Below, in pieces: positions 19,709-28,678 of a stretch of 64,000 bases of DNA. Within the stretch, counting starts at the first letter, position 1, and each line of letters begins with the position of its first letter. Origin of the DNA: Martelella lutilitoris (lineage in GTDB: Bacteria; Pseudomonadota; Alphaproteobacteria; Rhizobiales; Rhizobiaceae); contig NZ_CP066786.1 in assembly GCF_016598595.1 (NCBI RefSeq), forward strand, positions 4,147,501 through 4,211,500, given 5' to 3'. The notes beneath the pieces were generated by a model. That model worked only from the letters and a program-made list of their open reading frames with translations, searched no databases and was not told the origin of the DNA. The translations under genes were made by a program, and so were the position numbers.

Positions 19709-20569
19709 ATGACCCGTTTTACCGCCGCCGCCCTGCAGATGCGTTCGGGCACTAACCCCGAGAAGAACGCCGAGACCCTGTCGCGACTGGTCGAGGAGGC
19801 TGTCGCGAAGGGTGCCGGCTATATCCAGACCCCGGAAATGACCGGCGCGGTGCAGAAGAACCGCAAGGCGCTGATGGCGGTGCTGAAGGGCGAGGAGGAC
19901 GACATCATCGTCCGCACGGCGTCATCGCTTGCCGAAAGGCACGGTGTCTACCTGCATGTCGGCTCGACGGCGATCGCCGTCGGCGGCGACAGGGTTGCAA
20001 ACCGCGCCCTGCTTTTCGCGCCCGATGGAACGATCGCCGCGCGCTATGACAAGATCCACATGTTCGACGTCGACCTCGACAATGGTGAAAGCTGGCGTGA
20101 AAGCGCCGTCTACCGGCCGGGCGAGACCGCCTGTCTGGCGCGCCTGCCCTTTGTCCGGCTCGGCATGGCAATCTGCTATGACGTGCGTTTTCCCGACCTT
20201 TTCCGCACCTATGCGCTTGCCGGCGCCGAGGTGCTGACGGCGCCCGCGGCCTTCACGAAGCAGACCGGCGAGGCGCACTGGCATGTGCTGCAACGCGCCC
20301 GCGCCATTGAAAACGGCGCCTTCATGATCTCGGCGGCACAGGCCGGCGTCCACGAGGACGGTCGCGAGACCTTCGGGCACTCGATCATCATCGATCCCTG
20401 GGGGCGTGTCCTTGCCGAGGCCGGCGATGTCGGCGAGGCGGTTGTCACCGCCGAGATCGACACCGATCAGGTGGCCGAGGCGCGCGGCAAGGTCCCGAAC
20501 CTGAAGAACATCCGCCCCTTCACGCTGGAAGAGCGTCAGGCGATGCAAGCCAGTGCCGAAAAGGCCTGA
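19709..20569 (+). CDS. carbon-nitrogen hydrolase (Nit1-like, probable deaminated-glutathione amidase)
   Basis: A 286-residue nitrilase-superfamily amidase. The Glu-Lys-Cys triad is visible: Glu43 (IQTPEMTGA), Lys115 (YDKIHMFD) and Cys156 (GMAICYDVRFPDLF). The sequence matches the Nit1 branch, whose known members hydrolyse deaminated glutathione, a repair reaction; the neighbouring glutaredoxin gene fits a glutathione link. It begins 10 nt after grxC with a GAGGAA ribosome-binding site. Confidence 0.9.
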   Translation: MTRFTAAALQMRSGTNPEKNAETLSRLVEEAVAKGAGYIQTPEMTGAVQKNRKALMAVLKGEEDDIIVRTASSLAERHGVYLHVGSTAIAVGGDRVANRALLFAPDGTIAARYDKIHMFDVDLDNGESWRESAVYRPGETACLARLPFVRLGMAICYDVRFPDLFRTYALAGAEVLTAPAAFTKQTGEAHWHVLQRARAIENGAFMISAAQAGVHEDGRETFGHSIIIDPWGRVLAEAGDVGEAVVTAEIDTDQVAEARGKVPNLKNIRPFTLEERQAMQASAEKA

Positions 20570-20585
20570 GTGAGAGGCCGGCTCC

Positions 20586-21014
20586 GTGATCCATTATTCC
20601 CTCTCCTGCGACAACGGCCACGCCTTCGAGGGCTGGTTTTCCGGCAGCGATGATTTCGATCGTCAGGTCGAGAGCGGTTTTCTGACCTGCCCGATCTGCA
20701 ACTCGGCGAAGATTGCCAAGGAGCTTATGGCGCCGCAGGTCTCGACCGCCCGCAGAAAGGACGAGCGCAAGGCGGCCCTTGTCGACAAGGCGCAACGCGA
20801 GGCCCTGGAGAAACTGAAACAGGCGGTGGCCGAAATCCGCGCCGGTTCCGAGGATGTCGGGGAGCGTTTTCCCGAAGAGGCGCGCAGGATCCATTACGGG
20901 GAGGCAAAGCAGCGCGGCATCATCGGCGAGGCAAAGCCCGACGAGGTGCGAGACCTGCTTGAAGAGGGCATCGAGATCATGCCGCTGCCGGTCCTGCCCG
21001 AAGACAAGAACTGA
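20586..21014 (+). CDS. DUF1178 family protein
   Basis: A 142-residue conserved alphaproteobacterial protein. The N-terminus has a rubredoxin-like or zinc-ribbon pair (SCDNGHAFEGWF and FLTCPICNSAKIAK), followed by a charged helical middle and the conserved FPEEARRIHYGE segment. It follows the nitrilase gene by 16 nt, as in other rhizobia. Function unknown; zinc binding is inferred from the Cys pattern. Confidence 0.88.
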   Translation: MIHYSLSCDNGHAFEGWFSGSDDFDRQVESGFLTCPICNSAKIAKELMAPQVSTARRKDERKAALVDKAQREALEKLKQAVAEIRAGSEDVGERFPEEARRIHYGEAKQRGIIGEAKPDEVRDLLEEGIEIMPLPVLPEDKN

Positions 21015-21044
21015 GCATCAGGCGCAACGGATGGCGAAGGCGGT

Positions 21045-21120
21045 TGGTGGAGCCGAGCGGGATCGAACCGCCGACCTCTGCAGTGCGATTGCAGCGCTCT
21101 CCCAGCTGAGCTACGGCCCC
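21045..21120 (-). tRNA. tRNA-Ala (anticodon CGC)
   Basis: The minus strand folds as a 76-nt cloverleaf with encoded CCA end. The acceptor stem GGGGCCG / CGGCTCC has the G3:U70 pair that identifies alanine tRNA. The anticodon stem CTGCA/TGCAG holds the loop ATCGCAC, giving anticodon CGC (codon GCG). The T-arm contains GGTTCGATCC. Confidence 0.96.
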
Positions 21121-21622
21121 TTTCACCGAAATCGCTGATACTCCAAACCGGCCTTGCGAGCAAGCGGGAAGAGACCGAAAACGCGGACGGAGCCGGTCCG
21201 GGAGCGAGGACGCATTGCCGCAGGCAGGCGGCCCACACGCCTGCGGGATGTGCTCCCGCCGCGCATCCAGACGGCAGGACATTCCGGCAGGAGGAGAGAG
21301 AATCACCTTCGCGCGCGCGGTCTTTTAGCATAACAATATGTTTTCATTTTCTTTTCTGGTTGCTTCTTTTGGCGCCGAAAGGTTGCCTGCCCACTCGATC
21401 CATGCCTGAAAAAGTTGCCGTTCGACAACACCGCTGTCCTATCGAGACCGAATCGCGCGCGCATCCGCCGAGAATCGGTCAGCGGCAATTGTGTTTCAAA
21501 TGGGTCAACGTATAGTCGTCTCTGCAATCGCCAATAAACGATTGAACACAATAACAACCGAGTGCGTCATGGCGTCCCTGCGTTCGTGTGATGATTATCA
21601 AGGGCTCTGGAGAGTACTGACC
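21121..21622. other. intergenic region between tRNA-Ala and porin gene
   Basis: No convincing gene. The left part should contain the leftward tRNA promoter. The right part is the upstream and 5' region of the porin gene and includes an A/T-rich stretch (TAACAATATGTTTTCATTTTC, about 21330-21350). Open frames here have no recognisable content. Confidence 0.45.
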
Positions 21623-22687
21623 ATGAAGACCAAATTTTTCCTCATCGGCTCCGCCTCGCTGCTTGCGGCTGCAACAGGCGCGACGGCCGCCGACCCCGTC
21701 GTGATGATCGAGCCGGTCACCGCCAATTACGTCGAAGTCTGTGACGCCTTCGGCAGCGGCTATTTCTATATCCCGGGTACGGAAACCTGCCTTGATATCG
21801 GCGGCTATGTCCGTTTCGAGACGAAGTTCGGCGGCATCCAGACCGGTTCGGCAGCCGACGGCGACTGGTATCCCTACGTCAAGACCAATCTGGCGATCAC
21901 CGCCAAGTCCGATACCGAACTCGGCACGCTGACGTCGAAATTCGTTCCCGAGCTCTATTTCTATTCCAACGGCACCGGCGACGACTTCACCATCGATGAA
22001 GCCTATATCGACATCGGCGATGCACTCGCCCTGCGCGCCGGTTATATCAAGGGCTACTGGAACGAGGACCTGTGGGGCGAACTCGACAATATCGACAATG
22101 TCAGCCGCTACAACGCGATCCGCATCGCCTATAACGGCGCCGACCATTTCCAGGCCGCCCTCGAGATTGACGCGATGACGCCGGGCAATGTCGGCCTCAG
22201 CGACACCAACTATCCCAAGCTCGGCCTCGCCGCCCGCCTCGGCTACATCGTCTCCGACAGCAACTACTTCAAGTTCGACGCCGCCTGGGATACCTACAAC
22301 GAGACCTATGCGCTGCGTCCCTGGGCCGGCTTCGGCATCGGGCCCGGCACGTTCGAAATCGCCGGCCTCTACGAGAGCGGCTTCATCGCCTATGGCCCCG
22401 ACTTCACCGCGGCCAACTGGAATGACAGCCCCATTGCCGGCACCTATCTGAAATATGCGGTGGCCGCCAACTATTATTTCAACGTCACCGAGAACTTCAT
22501 CCTGTCGCCGCAGACGCAGTATAACGTCGCCAGCAACGACAAGGTGTTCTGGGAGGCGGGCGCCACCGCCGACTGGGAGATCGTCGACGATTTCCACCTG
22601 CGGACGAACATCAACTACGCCTTCCTCGACGACAGCTGGAACCAGCAGAACTGGTTCGGCTGGGTTCGTCTCGAACGCGATTTCTGA
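21623..22687 (+). CDS. outer-membrane porin (Rhizobiales Omp2/RopA type)
   Basis: A 354-residue precursor. A signal peptide (MKTKFFLIGSASLLAAATGATAA) is followed by a short domain with one disulfide-type Cys pair (VEVCDAFG ... TETCLDIGGYVRFE) characteristic of the alphaproteobacterial porin_2 family, then alternating amphipathic strands and a C-terminal aromatic residue (LERDF) needed for BAM recognition. Start chosen at the ATG before the signal peptide; a longer upstream open frame is not needed. A strong terminator follows. Confidence 0.94.
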   Translation: MKTKFFLIGSASLLAAATGATAADPVVMIEPVTANYVEVCDAFGSGYFYIPGTETCLDIGGYVRFETKFGGIQTGSAADGDWYPYVKTNLAITAKSDTELGTLTSKFVPELYFYSNGTGDDFTIDEAYIDIGDALALRAGYIKGYWNEDLWGELDNIDNVSRYNAIRIAYNGADHFQAALEIDAMTPGNVGLSDTNYPKLGLAARLGYIVSDSNYFKFDAAWDTYNETYALRPWAGFGIGPGTFEIAGLYESGFIAYGPDFTAANWNDSPIAGTYLKYAVAANYYFNVTENFILSPQTQYNVASNDKVFWEAGATADWEIVDDFHLRTNINYAFLDDSWNQQNWFGWVRLERDF

Positions 22688-22730
22688 TCTCTTCGTCACG
22701 GAAAACGCCTTTTAGCGTTGCTGATTCCGT

Positions 22731-22763
22731 CATTCCCGGCATTGTGCCGGGAATGCCTTTTTT
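22731..22763 (+). terminator. Rho-independent terminator of the porin gene
   Basis: CATTCCCGGCA and TGCCGGGAATG form a perfect 11-bp stem with a 3-nt loop, followed by CCTTTTTT. It lies 44 nt after the porin stop. Confidence 0.93.
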
Positions 22764-23726
22764 GCCCGTCGCTTGCGTGTTTGCGCTCGCAGGCCTCGGC
22801 AAGATGGCCTCGCTTGCCACCTATGTGGCCGGCAGGCGCATGCTGGAAAAGCGCGACCGGCCGCCGGAGATTTCAGGCAGCGCGCGCTGGAACGCCATTG
22901 TCGGCCTGGCCATCCTGCTGGCGGTCGGCCTGTCGGCCATCCTGCTTTCCCGACCGGAATGGGCCGGCTGGTTCGTCTTCGCGGTCGGGATCGTGCTGGT
23001 GGTATCCTCCTTCGCCATCTTGGCGAAGGAGGATACCGAAAGCCGCCGCCGCCTGCTGATCCTGCTGGTGCTGATCCTGTTCTCGATCCCCTTCTGGGCG
23101 ATCTATCAGCAACAGGGCATTTCGGTCACGCTGTTCACCGATCGCGACGTCAACCGCAATGTCTTCGGCTGGATCGTGCCCGCAAGCGAGGGCACCGCCT
23201 TTTCGGCGCTGGTGCTGATCATCCTCTCGCCTTTCGTCGCACGGCTCTGGCTCTTTCTTGCCCGCAGAGGCTACGCCGTCAGCGATCTGGCGAAATACGC
23301 GCTCGGTCCGAGCTTCCTCGGCCTGTCTTCTGGGTTCTCTCGGTAGGCATCGTCGAGACCGGGGATACGGTCAAGGCGAGCCTGATGTGGATCGTGCTGT
23401 TCTACATCGTCTTCGAGATCAGCGAAATCTGCCTGTCGCCGCTTGGACTGGCGCTGACGACCAAGCTGGCCCCGCGCCGGCTCGGCGGCTATGCCATGGG
23501 CGTGTGGTTCTACGCCACCGCCGCCGCCAATTTCGTCGCCGGCGTGATCGGCGACTACGCGGCCGTGCCCAAGGGCACAACACCTGCCGCGGAGGCCTCG
23601 ATCTACGAGCACGGCTTCTTCGTCTACGGCCTGATGGCGATTGCCGCCGGCATCATTCTCCTGGTGCTGGCGCCGTTCCTGAAGCGATTGATGCACAATC
23701 GAGATGATGCGGAAGCGGCCGGTTGA
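22764..23726 (+). pseudogene. POT/PTR family peptide transporter remnant
   Basis: The translation matches the C-terminal half of proton-dependent oligopeptide transporters: helices beginning around FALAGLGKMASLATYVAGRR, the conserved PFWAIYQQQGISVTLF in the middle, and the end block FEISEICLSPLGLALTTKLAP ... AMGVWFYATAAANFVAG. About 200 N-terminal residues (helices 1-5) are absent and the remnant begins right after the porin terminator, so no promoter or start exists. A frameshift near 23328 (one base lost, or equivalent) moves the reading from frame ending SSGFSR to frame VFWVLSVGIVETGD. Both lesions indicate a dead gene. Confidence 0.88.
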
Positions 23727-23909
23727 CGAAGCCGCAGCGTGCCGCGCGGGCAAGGTCAGCGGGGCTTTGCAGCGACCGCCTGGACCTCGAAGGCGCCGGC
23801 AAGCGCCCAGACGCTCAAACGGCAATGACCTGCTGCCCCGGCAACCAAGCGCGACCGTTCGACAGGGCGGACCGTGATGAACGAATAGGCTTTTCATGAA
23901 CGGCCATTC

Positions 23910-23939
23910 ACCGCCGCGCGCTGTCCGGCTCGCGGCGGT
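23910..23939 (-). terminator. possible hairpin after GH3 gene
   Basis: ACCGCCGCG and CGCGGCGGT form a 9-bp stem with a 12-nt loop just past the 3' end of the glucosidase gene. There is no T-run on either strand, so function as a terminator is uncertain. Confidence 0.35.
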
Positions 23940-23955
23940 CAATGCAATTCTGCCT

Positions 23956-26454
23956 TCAGGCCGGTTCTGACCACTCGGTCTTGAGATCGACGGTCAGACG
24001 CTGGCGGATATCGCCGGCATTGGCGGCGACAAGAAGCGTATAGCGACCCGCCGGCGCCACCCATCGCCGGCGTTCGACATCGAAATAGGCAAGATCGCGC
24101 GGCACGATGCCGAGGCTGGCCGTGCCTTGCTCGCCCGGCGTGAGGGCAAGGCGGGCGAAGGCGCGTAGTTCCTTTTCCGGGCGGGCGACGGGCACGTCTC
24201 CCGCCATCGCCTCCGGATGAACATAGAGCTGCACGACCTCGACGCCATCCGCCGCGCCCGAATTGACCAGCGATACGGTGACGGTGATGCCGGCGTCCGT
24301 CATGATCGCGGTGTCCGTCGTGGCGTCGCCCCAGTCAAACCGGGTGTATCCGAGGCCGAAACCGAAGGGAAACAGCGGCGGCACATCGCGGCTGTCGTGA
24401 TGGCGATAGCCGACGAACACGCCCTCACCGTAGCGCACATGCCCGCCCTTGCCGGGATAGGTGAGCGCGTCGTCGCTCCAGGCCGAATTGTGTTTCATGC
24501 GCGCGGGGAAAGTCTGCGGCAGCCGGCCGCCGGGACAGGCCGCGCCGCTCAGCACATCGGCAATCGCATTGCCGACCTCCTGTCCCGGATACCAGAACTG
24601 AACGACTGATCTCACCTGGTCGAGCCAGGGCATTTCAACCGGGCCGCCGGTCTGCAGCACCACGACCGTGTTCGGATTGACGGCGGCCACGGCCTCGATC
24701 AGCGCATTCTGCCGGCCGGGCAATGTCATGTCCGGCAGATCGTGTCCCTCGCTGTCCCATTCCTCCTGGCGGCCGACGAACAGCACTGCCACATCCTGCT
24801 CGGCCGCAAGCCTGACGGCATCATCGATGTCCTGCTCGCCCATGGTCTTTTCAATCCCGAACCGGAGCGCGCGAACGGTGATGCCGCGCTCGGCAGTGTC
24901 CGGGGAGCAGTAGTCGATCACGATCTGATAGGTTGTTCCAGCCTTAAGCTCGATTTCGACCTGCCGTTCGTCATTGGCCGCGCCGAAGAAGTTCTGTCCG
25001 TGCGACCAGTCGCTCTCGCCATCGATCAGCAGTTCGCCATCGAGATAAGCGCGTGCAAGCCCGGCATTTGTCATGCCGGCGCGGTAGGTCCCGCTTTCCT
25101 CCGGGGTGAAGGTCGCGACGAACCGCACGGAAAAATCGTTCTGGTCAAGTTCCGGGACCGGAAGATCGAACCAGAAGCAGTTGAGCGCCTCCTCGGTTGC
25201 GATATGAACGGGCTTGCCTTCAAGCCGGCGGCCGTGATGGAACCGAAGCTCGATATCACCTTGCAGAACCTGCGTCAGCCTGTTGTTGGTGCAGCCCTTG
25301 GCATGGGAAACGCGATTGTCGCCGAAGGCGGCCTTCAGCCCTTCCACCGGCGTCACCCGATAGGGCGCGTTGATCTGTGCCGAACCGCCCCCCATCAACC
25401 GCGCCACGCCGGCATTGGGGCCGAGTGCTGCGATCGAGACGTTGTTTTCGAGCGGCAGCAGATTGCCTTCATTCTTCAAAAGAACGGCGCCCTCGGCGCC
25501 GAGACGACGGATCAGCGCGCGGGTCTCCGGCGCATCACGTGAGATTTCCGCCTCGGGACCGGCGCTGTCGAATGCGCCGACGCGCTCGAACAGGACGAGC
25601 AGGCGGCGCGCTGCCGCCCGGATCGTCTCGGCATCGACCTCGCCTGTCTTTACAGCATCGAGAAGCCTTGCGCCGCGATAGCGCGTCGGCCCGGGCATTT
25701 CGAGATCGTGTCCGGCATTGACCGAGGGCGCGACCGAATTCGTGCCGAACCAGTCCGACATGAAGATGCCGTCATAACCGAACTCACCGCGCATCACGTC
25801 CTGCAGCGCCCATTTGTGGCTGTCCATATGGATGCCGTTGAGCCGGTTATAACCGGTCATCACCGCCCAGACGCCCGCCTTCTTGACCGCTGCCTCGAAC
25901 GGCGGCAGGTAGATCTCCCGCAGCGTCCGTTCATCGACATCGGATGAAACCGTCTGCCGGTCGATTTCGGAATCATTGGCGACGAAATGCTTGATCGTCG
26001 CCCCGACGCCATTGTCCTGCAGGCCCTTGATATAGGCGACCGCGAGCATGGAGGTCAGCAGCGGGTCCTCCGAATAGCACTCGAAATTGCGCCCGTTCAG
26101 CCCCGAGCGGTGCATGTTAACCGTCGGTGCCAGCAGGACCCGCGCGCCTTTCGAACGTGCCTCGGCGGCCAGCGCCGCCCCCATTTCATAGGCCGCATCG
26201 CTGTTCCAGCTCGCTCCAAGCGCGATGGCGCAGGGGAAGGCGGCAGCCGGCGTGCCGTTGGTCAGGCCGCCCGCGCCGCGCGCGCCATTGGGGCCATCGG
26301 AAACCTTCACGGCCGGGATGCCGAGGCGCGGCACCGGAACGGTGGTCCAGAAATCCGCGCCCGCCATCAGCGACACCTGTTCCTCCAGGGTCAGCTCCTC
26401 CAGAAGGTGGTCGATATTGACGGCCGCGCCGCCCGTCTGATCATTGTTCATCAA
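23956..26454 (-). CDS. glycoside hydrolase family 3 beta-glucosidase with PA14 domain
   Basis: An 832-residue enzyme without signal peptide, so probably cytosolic. The N-terminal (alpha/beta)8 domain carries the GH3 nucleophile Asp234 in GIFMSDWFGT and the substrate-binding KHFVANDSE. A PA14 domain (about 395-525; LARAYLDGELLIDGESDW) is inserted in the second alpha/beta domain, as in Kluyveromyces-type and many bacterial GH3 glucosidases, and a fibronectin-III-like domain closes the chain. It faces a TetR regulator with 155 nt between the starts and neighbours a sugar-uptake locus, suggesting intracellular cleavage of imported beta-glucosides. Confidence 0.94.
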   Translation of the reverse strand: MMNNDQTGGAAVNIDHLLEELTLEEQVSLMAGADFWTTVPVPRLGIPAVKVSDGPNGARGAGGLTNGTPAAAFPCAIALGASWNSDAAYEMGAALAAEARSKGARVLLAPTVNMHRSGLNGRNFECYSEDPLLTSMLAVAYIKGLQDNGVGATIKHFVANDSEIDRQTVSSDVDERTLREIYLPPFEAAVKKAGVWAVMTGYNRLNGIHMDSHKWALQDVMRGEFGYDGIFMSDWFGTNSVAPSVNAGHDLEMPGPTRYRGARLLDAVKTGEVDAETIRAAARRLLVLFERVGAFDSAGPEAEISRDAPETRALIRRLGAEGAVLLKNEGNLLPLENNVSIAALGPNAGVARLMGGGSAQINAPYRVTPVEGLKAAFGDNRVSHAKGCTNNRLTQVLQGDIELRFHHGRRLEGKPVHIATEEALNCFWFDLPVPELDQNDFSVRFVATFTPEESGTYRAGMTNAGLARAYLDGELLIDGESDWSHGQNFFGAANDERQVEIELKAGTTYQIVIDYCSPDTAERGITVRALRFGIEKTMGEQDIDDAVRLAAEQDVAVLFVGRQEEWDSEGHDLPDMTLPGRQNALIEAVAAVNPNTVVVLQTGGPVEMPWLDQVRSVVQFWYPGQEVGNAIADVLSGAACPGGRLPQTFPARMKHNSAWSDDALTYPGKGGHVRYGEGVFVGYRHHDSRDVPPLFPFGFGLGYTRFDWGDATTDTAIMTDAGITVTVSLVNSGAADGVEVVQLYVHPEAMAGDVPVARPEKELRAFARLALTPGEQGTASLGIVPRDLAYFDVERRRWVAPAGRYTLLVAANAGDIRQRLTVDLKTEWSEPA

Positions 26455-26609
26455 AACCTCATTTCATCGCCGGCATGGACGTCCGACAGCCACGCACGCG
26501 GCGCAGCGCCAATCACTGTGGCCACACGAAAGCACAAAAAGCTACCAAACACTAGGTTTTAAGTTTCACCCCTTTCATGTATCCTGGGAAACCAATGGAG
26601 ACGACGGAC

Positions 26610-27278
26610 ATGCCGGACGACACCCCGACAAAACGCGAACCACGAAAGACAGGCGCCGGTGCGCGGGGGCCTTATGGGAAAGGCCAGCGGCGGCGCGCCG
26701 AAATCGTCGAGGCGGCAGTCCGCGTGTTCAGCCAGTCGGGCTATCAGAATGCGGCCATCGCCGCCGTCGCCGCAGAGGTGGGGCTTACGCTTCCCGGCCT
26801 GCTGCATCATTTTCCGAGCAAGACCGAGCTGCTGCTGGCGGTCCTGGAAGAGCGGGACGCGGTCACCGCCGTTATGTTACCGAAGAAGGGCGCCGATTGG
26901 CGCACATTCCTCGGTTCCCTGGTGGCTATCGTCCGGTATAACGAGACGATCCCGGGCGTGATCCGCGCCTTCGCGCTTCTCTCGGTGGAAAGCCTCTCGG
27001 CCGATCATCCGGCGGCGGACTGGTTCGCGGCGCGCTCGGCAAGGACGCACGCCATGATCGCCGGGGCCCTCAGATCGGGCCAGGCTGACGGCACATTCGA
27101 TCCGGCGTCCGATACCGACAACCTCGCTTTCGAGATCATCGCCATGATGGACGGTTTGCAGGAGCAATGGCTGCGCTCTGGCGAAACGCTCGACATGGCG
27201 GGCATCTTCGGGAACTACATCAATCGCCTTGCCGGCCAATACGGCCGGGATCACGATCGGTTGGTTTGGACAGGATGA
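26610..27278 (+). CDS. TetR family transcriptional regulator
   Basis: About 222 residues. The N-terminal HTH is in AAIAAVAAEVGLTLPGLLHHF followed by SKTELLLAVLEERD; the remaining helical domain would bind an unidentified ligand. ATG at 26610 has GGAG at 9 nt; in-frame ATGs at 26595 and 26577 give longer proteins but poorer ribosome-binding sites. Divergent from the GH3 gene, so it is the likely local regulator of that gene. Confidence 0.88.
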   Translation: MPDDTPTKREPRKTGAGARGPYGKGQRRRAEIVEAAVRVFSQSGYQNAAIAAVAAEVGLTLPGLLHHFPSKTELLLAVLEERDAVTAVMLPKKGADWRTFLGSLVAIVRYNETIPGVIRAFALLSVESLSADHPAADWFAARSARTHAMIAGALRSGQADGTFDPASDTDNLAFEIIAMMDGLQEQWLRSGETLDMAGIFGNYINRLAGQYGRDHDRLVWTG

Positions 27279-27445
27279 AGGCGCCGGGTTCGCCGAAGAC
27301 CCGAACACAGGACGGCGCCAAAATCCGCGCCTTCCGGAACGCCTGTTTCTCGGGAAACGGCATCAGTATGTCGGGACGCCTCGAGCCTCGCCTGGTCCGC
27401 TGCCGGCCATGTGCGGCGGCAATGCGGAGCGCAGCGTGGTCATGC

Positions 27446-27844
27446 CTATCGTTCGCAGAGTTCAATCAGGATTCCATCGGGATCGCGGCAGAACGCGACC
27501 TTGTCGACGATGTCGCGGTTGTAAGCCTCGCGCGGAGCCTCGACCAGTTCGACGCCGGCCTCCTCCAGCCTGCGGTATAGCGTGTCAATATCATCGAAGC
27601 AGAACGTCAGATGACGCAGCCCCGACCGACCGGCGGCGACGTCTTCGGCCTGCAGCGCTCCGGTCGCCGGCCCCATGATCTCGAGCATCCCGTTGCCCGC
27701 ATCAAGGAAACAGAATTCGAAACCGGAATCATCCTGCCCCCTGCGGCGCACCGTCAGCTTCAGCCCGAGCAGATCCACGTAGAAATTCAGGCTCTTGTCG
27801 ATATTGCTGACAGTCATGCCTACGTGTTCAAAACCCTTCAGCAT
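27446..27844 (-). CDS. VOC/glyoxalase-fold protein
   Basis: A 132-residue protein with two betaalphabetabetabeta halves. Putative metal ligands lie at the expected sites: His in FEHVGMTV, Glu in MLEIMG, His in RHLTFCF and Glu in ILIELCER. It looks like a lactoylglutathione lyase or sugar-isomerase type VOC enzyme. It is the last gene of the leftward dehydrogenase-GntR operon, 14 nt after the regulator, so a role in the same sugar pathway is more likely than methylglyoxal removal. Confidence 0.86.
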   Translation of the reverse strand: MLKGFEHVGMTVSNIDKSLNFYVDLLGLKLTVRRRGQDDSGFEFCFLDAGNGMLEIMGPATGALQAEDVAAGRSGLRHLTFCFDDIDTLYRRLEEAGVELVEAPREAYNRDIVDKVAFCRDPDGILIELCER

Positions 27845-27858
27845 TTCCGATCTCCATC

Positions 27859-28671
27859 TCAATCATCCGCGGATTCGGACGAGAACCGGCCCAGTTCGTC
27901 CGCGCGCAACAATTCGTCAGTCACGTTGTTTATATGGCGCGTCATGGCGTGACGCGCGGCTTCCCCATTGCGCATTTTCAACGCAGCAACGATGGCATAG
28001 TGATCGCCGATCCACAACGCACGCACCTTCGGGGCATGGATGTGCCGGTGGACGCGCTGCCACATGCGCGAGGCGTCGCGCTGGTCCCACAAGGCCTGGA
28101 TCATCGACAGGATGATGGCGTTGCCGGTCATGTTCGCGATCGTCAGATGAAACTCCCGGTCTCCCTTTTCATTCAGGAAAACCTCGTCGGTTTCCAGCTG
28201 CATGCGCTCGATGCATTCCTCAAGCTCCATGATGTCATAGCGTGTGGCCCGTTCGGCGGCGAGCGCGGCGGCGCTCGATTCCAGCGCCAGCCGCGCCTCC
28301 AGCAATTCGAAAGGGCCCGGACCGATGTCGGTGTTGATGGCATCGAAGCTGAGAGGGTTGACATGCGCCGGCAGCACGATGATGCCGGCACGGCCGCGCA
28401 CCTCCACGATGCCGCGCATCTCCAGCGCGATCACCGCCTCGCGCACCACCGTGCGGCTTACCTCCAACTGCTCGGCGAGCTCGCGTTCGGATGGCAGCCG
28501 CCAATCTTCCCTGCCCTGATTTTCCTCGATCATCCGGGCGATGCGCCGCGCCACAACCTGGTAAAGCCGCTTGGCCGCAAGCAGGCGCACTTTCCGCCCG
28601 CCCGCGCCTTCGCCCTGTGCGACTCCGGCCGATCCCCCGTCATTGGGGCTGGTTGTGTTGGCACTGCGCAC
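27859..28671 (-). CDS. GntR family regulator, FadR subfamily
   Basis: A 270-residue repressor or activator. The winged HTH (about 50-115; RLPSERELAEQLEVSRTVVR) is followed by an all-helical FCD effector domain with probable metal/ligand His residues (FHLTIANMTGNAII, MTRHINNV). I start at GTG 28671, 7 nt after the upstream dehydrogenase stop, with AAGGAA upstream; a longer frame would overlap that gene. Operator-like TGGTNNNACCA sites lie on both promoters of this locus, so it probably controls its own operon and the sugar ABC transporter. Confidence 0.9.
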   Translation of the reverse strand: MRSANTTSPNDGGSAGVAQGEGAGGRKVRLLAAKRLYQVVARRIARMIEENQGREDWRLPSERELAEQLEVSRTVVREAVIALEMRGIVEVRGRAGIIVLPAHVNPLSFDAINTDIGPGPFELLEARLALESSAAALAAERATRYDIMELEECIERMQLETDEVFLNEKGDREFHLTIANMTGNAIILSMIQALWDQRDASRMWQRVHRHIHAPKVRALWIGDHYAIVAALKMRNGEAARHAMTRHINNVTDELLRADELGRFSSESADD

Positions 28672-28678
28672 GCGTCTG

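Noticed and set aside
20977..21306. Leftward open frame containing GAVAQLGERCNRTAEVGGSIPLGSTN-type sequence
   Set aside because: This pattern is translated tRNA sequence; the true feature is tRNA-Ala(CGC).
21303..21557. 84-codon leftward open frame upstream of the porin gene
   Set aside because: No ribosome-binding site, odd composition, no recognisable motif.
22744..23346. Intact-looking transporter gene starting at GTG 22744
   Set aside because: The GTG lies inside the porin terminator stem, five N-terminal helices are missing and a frameshift follows, so it is a remnant.
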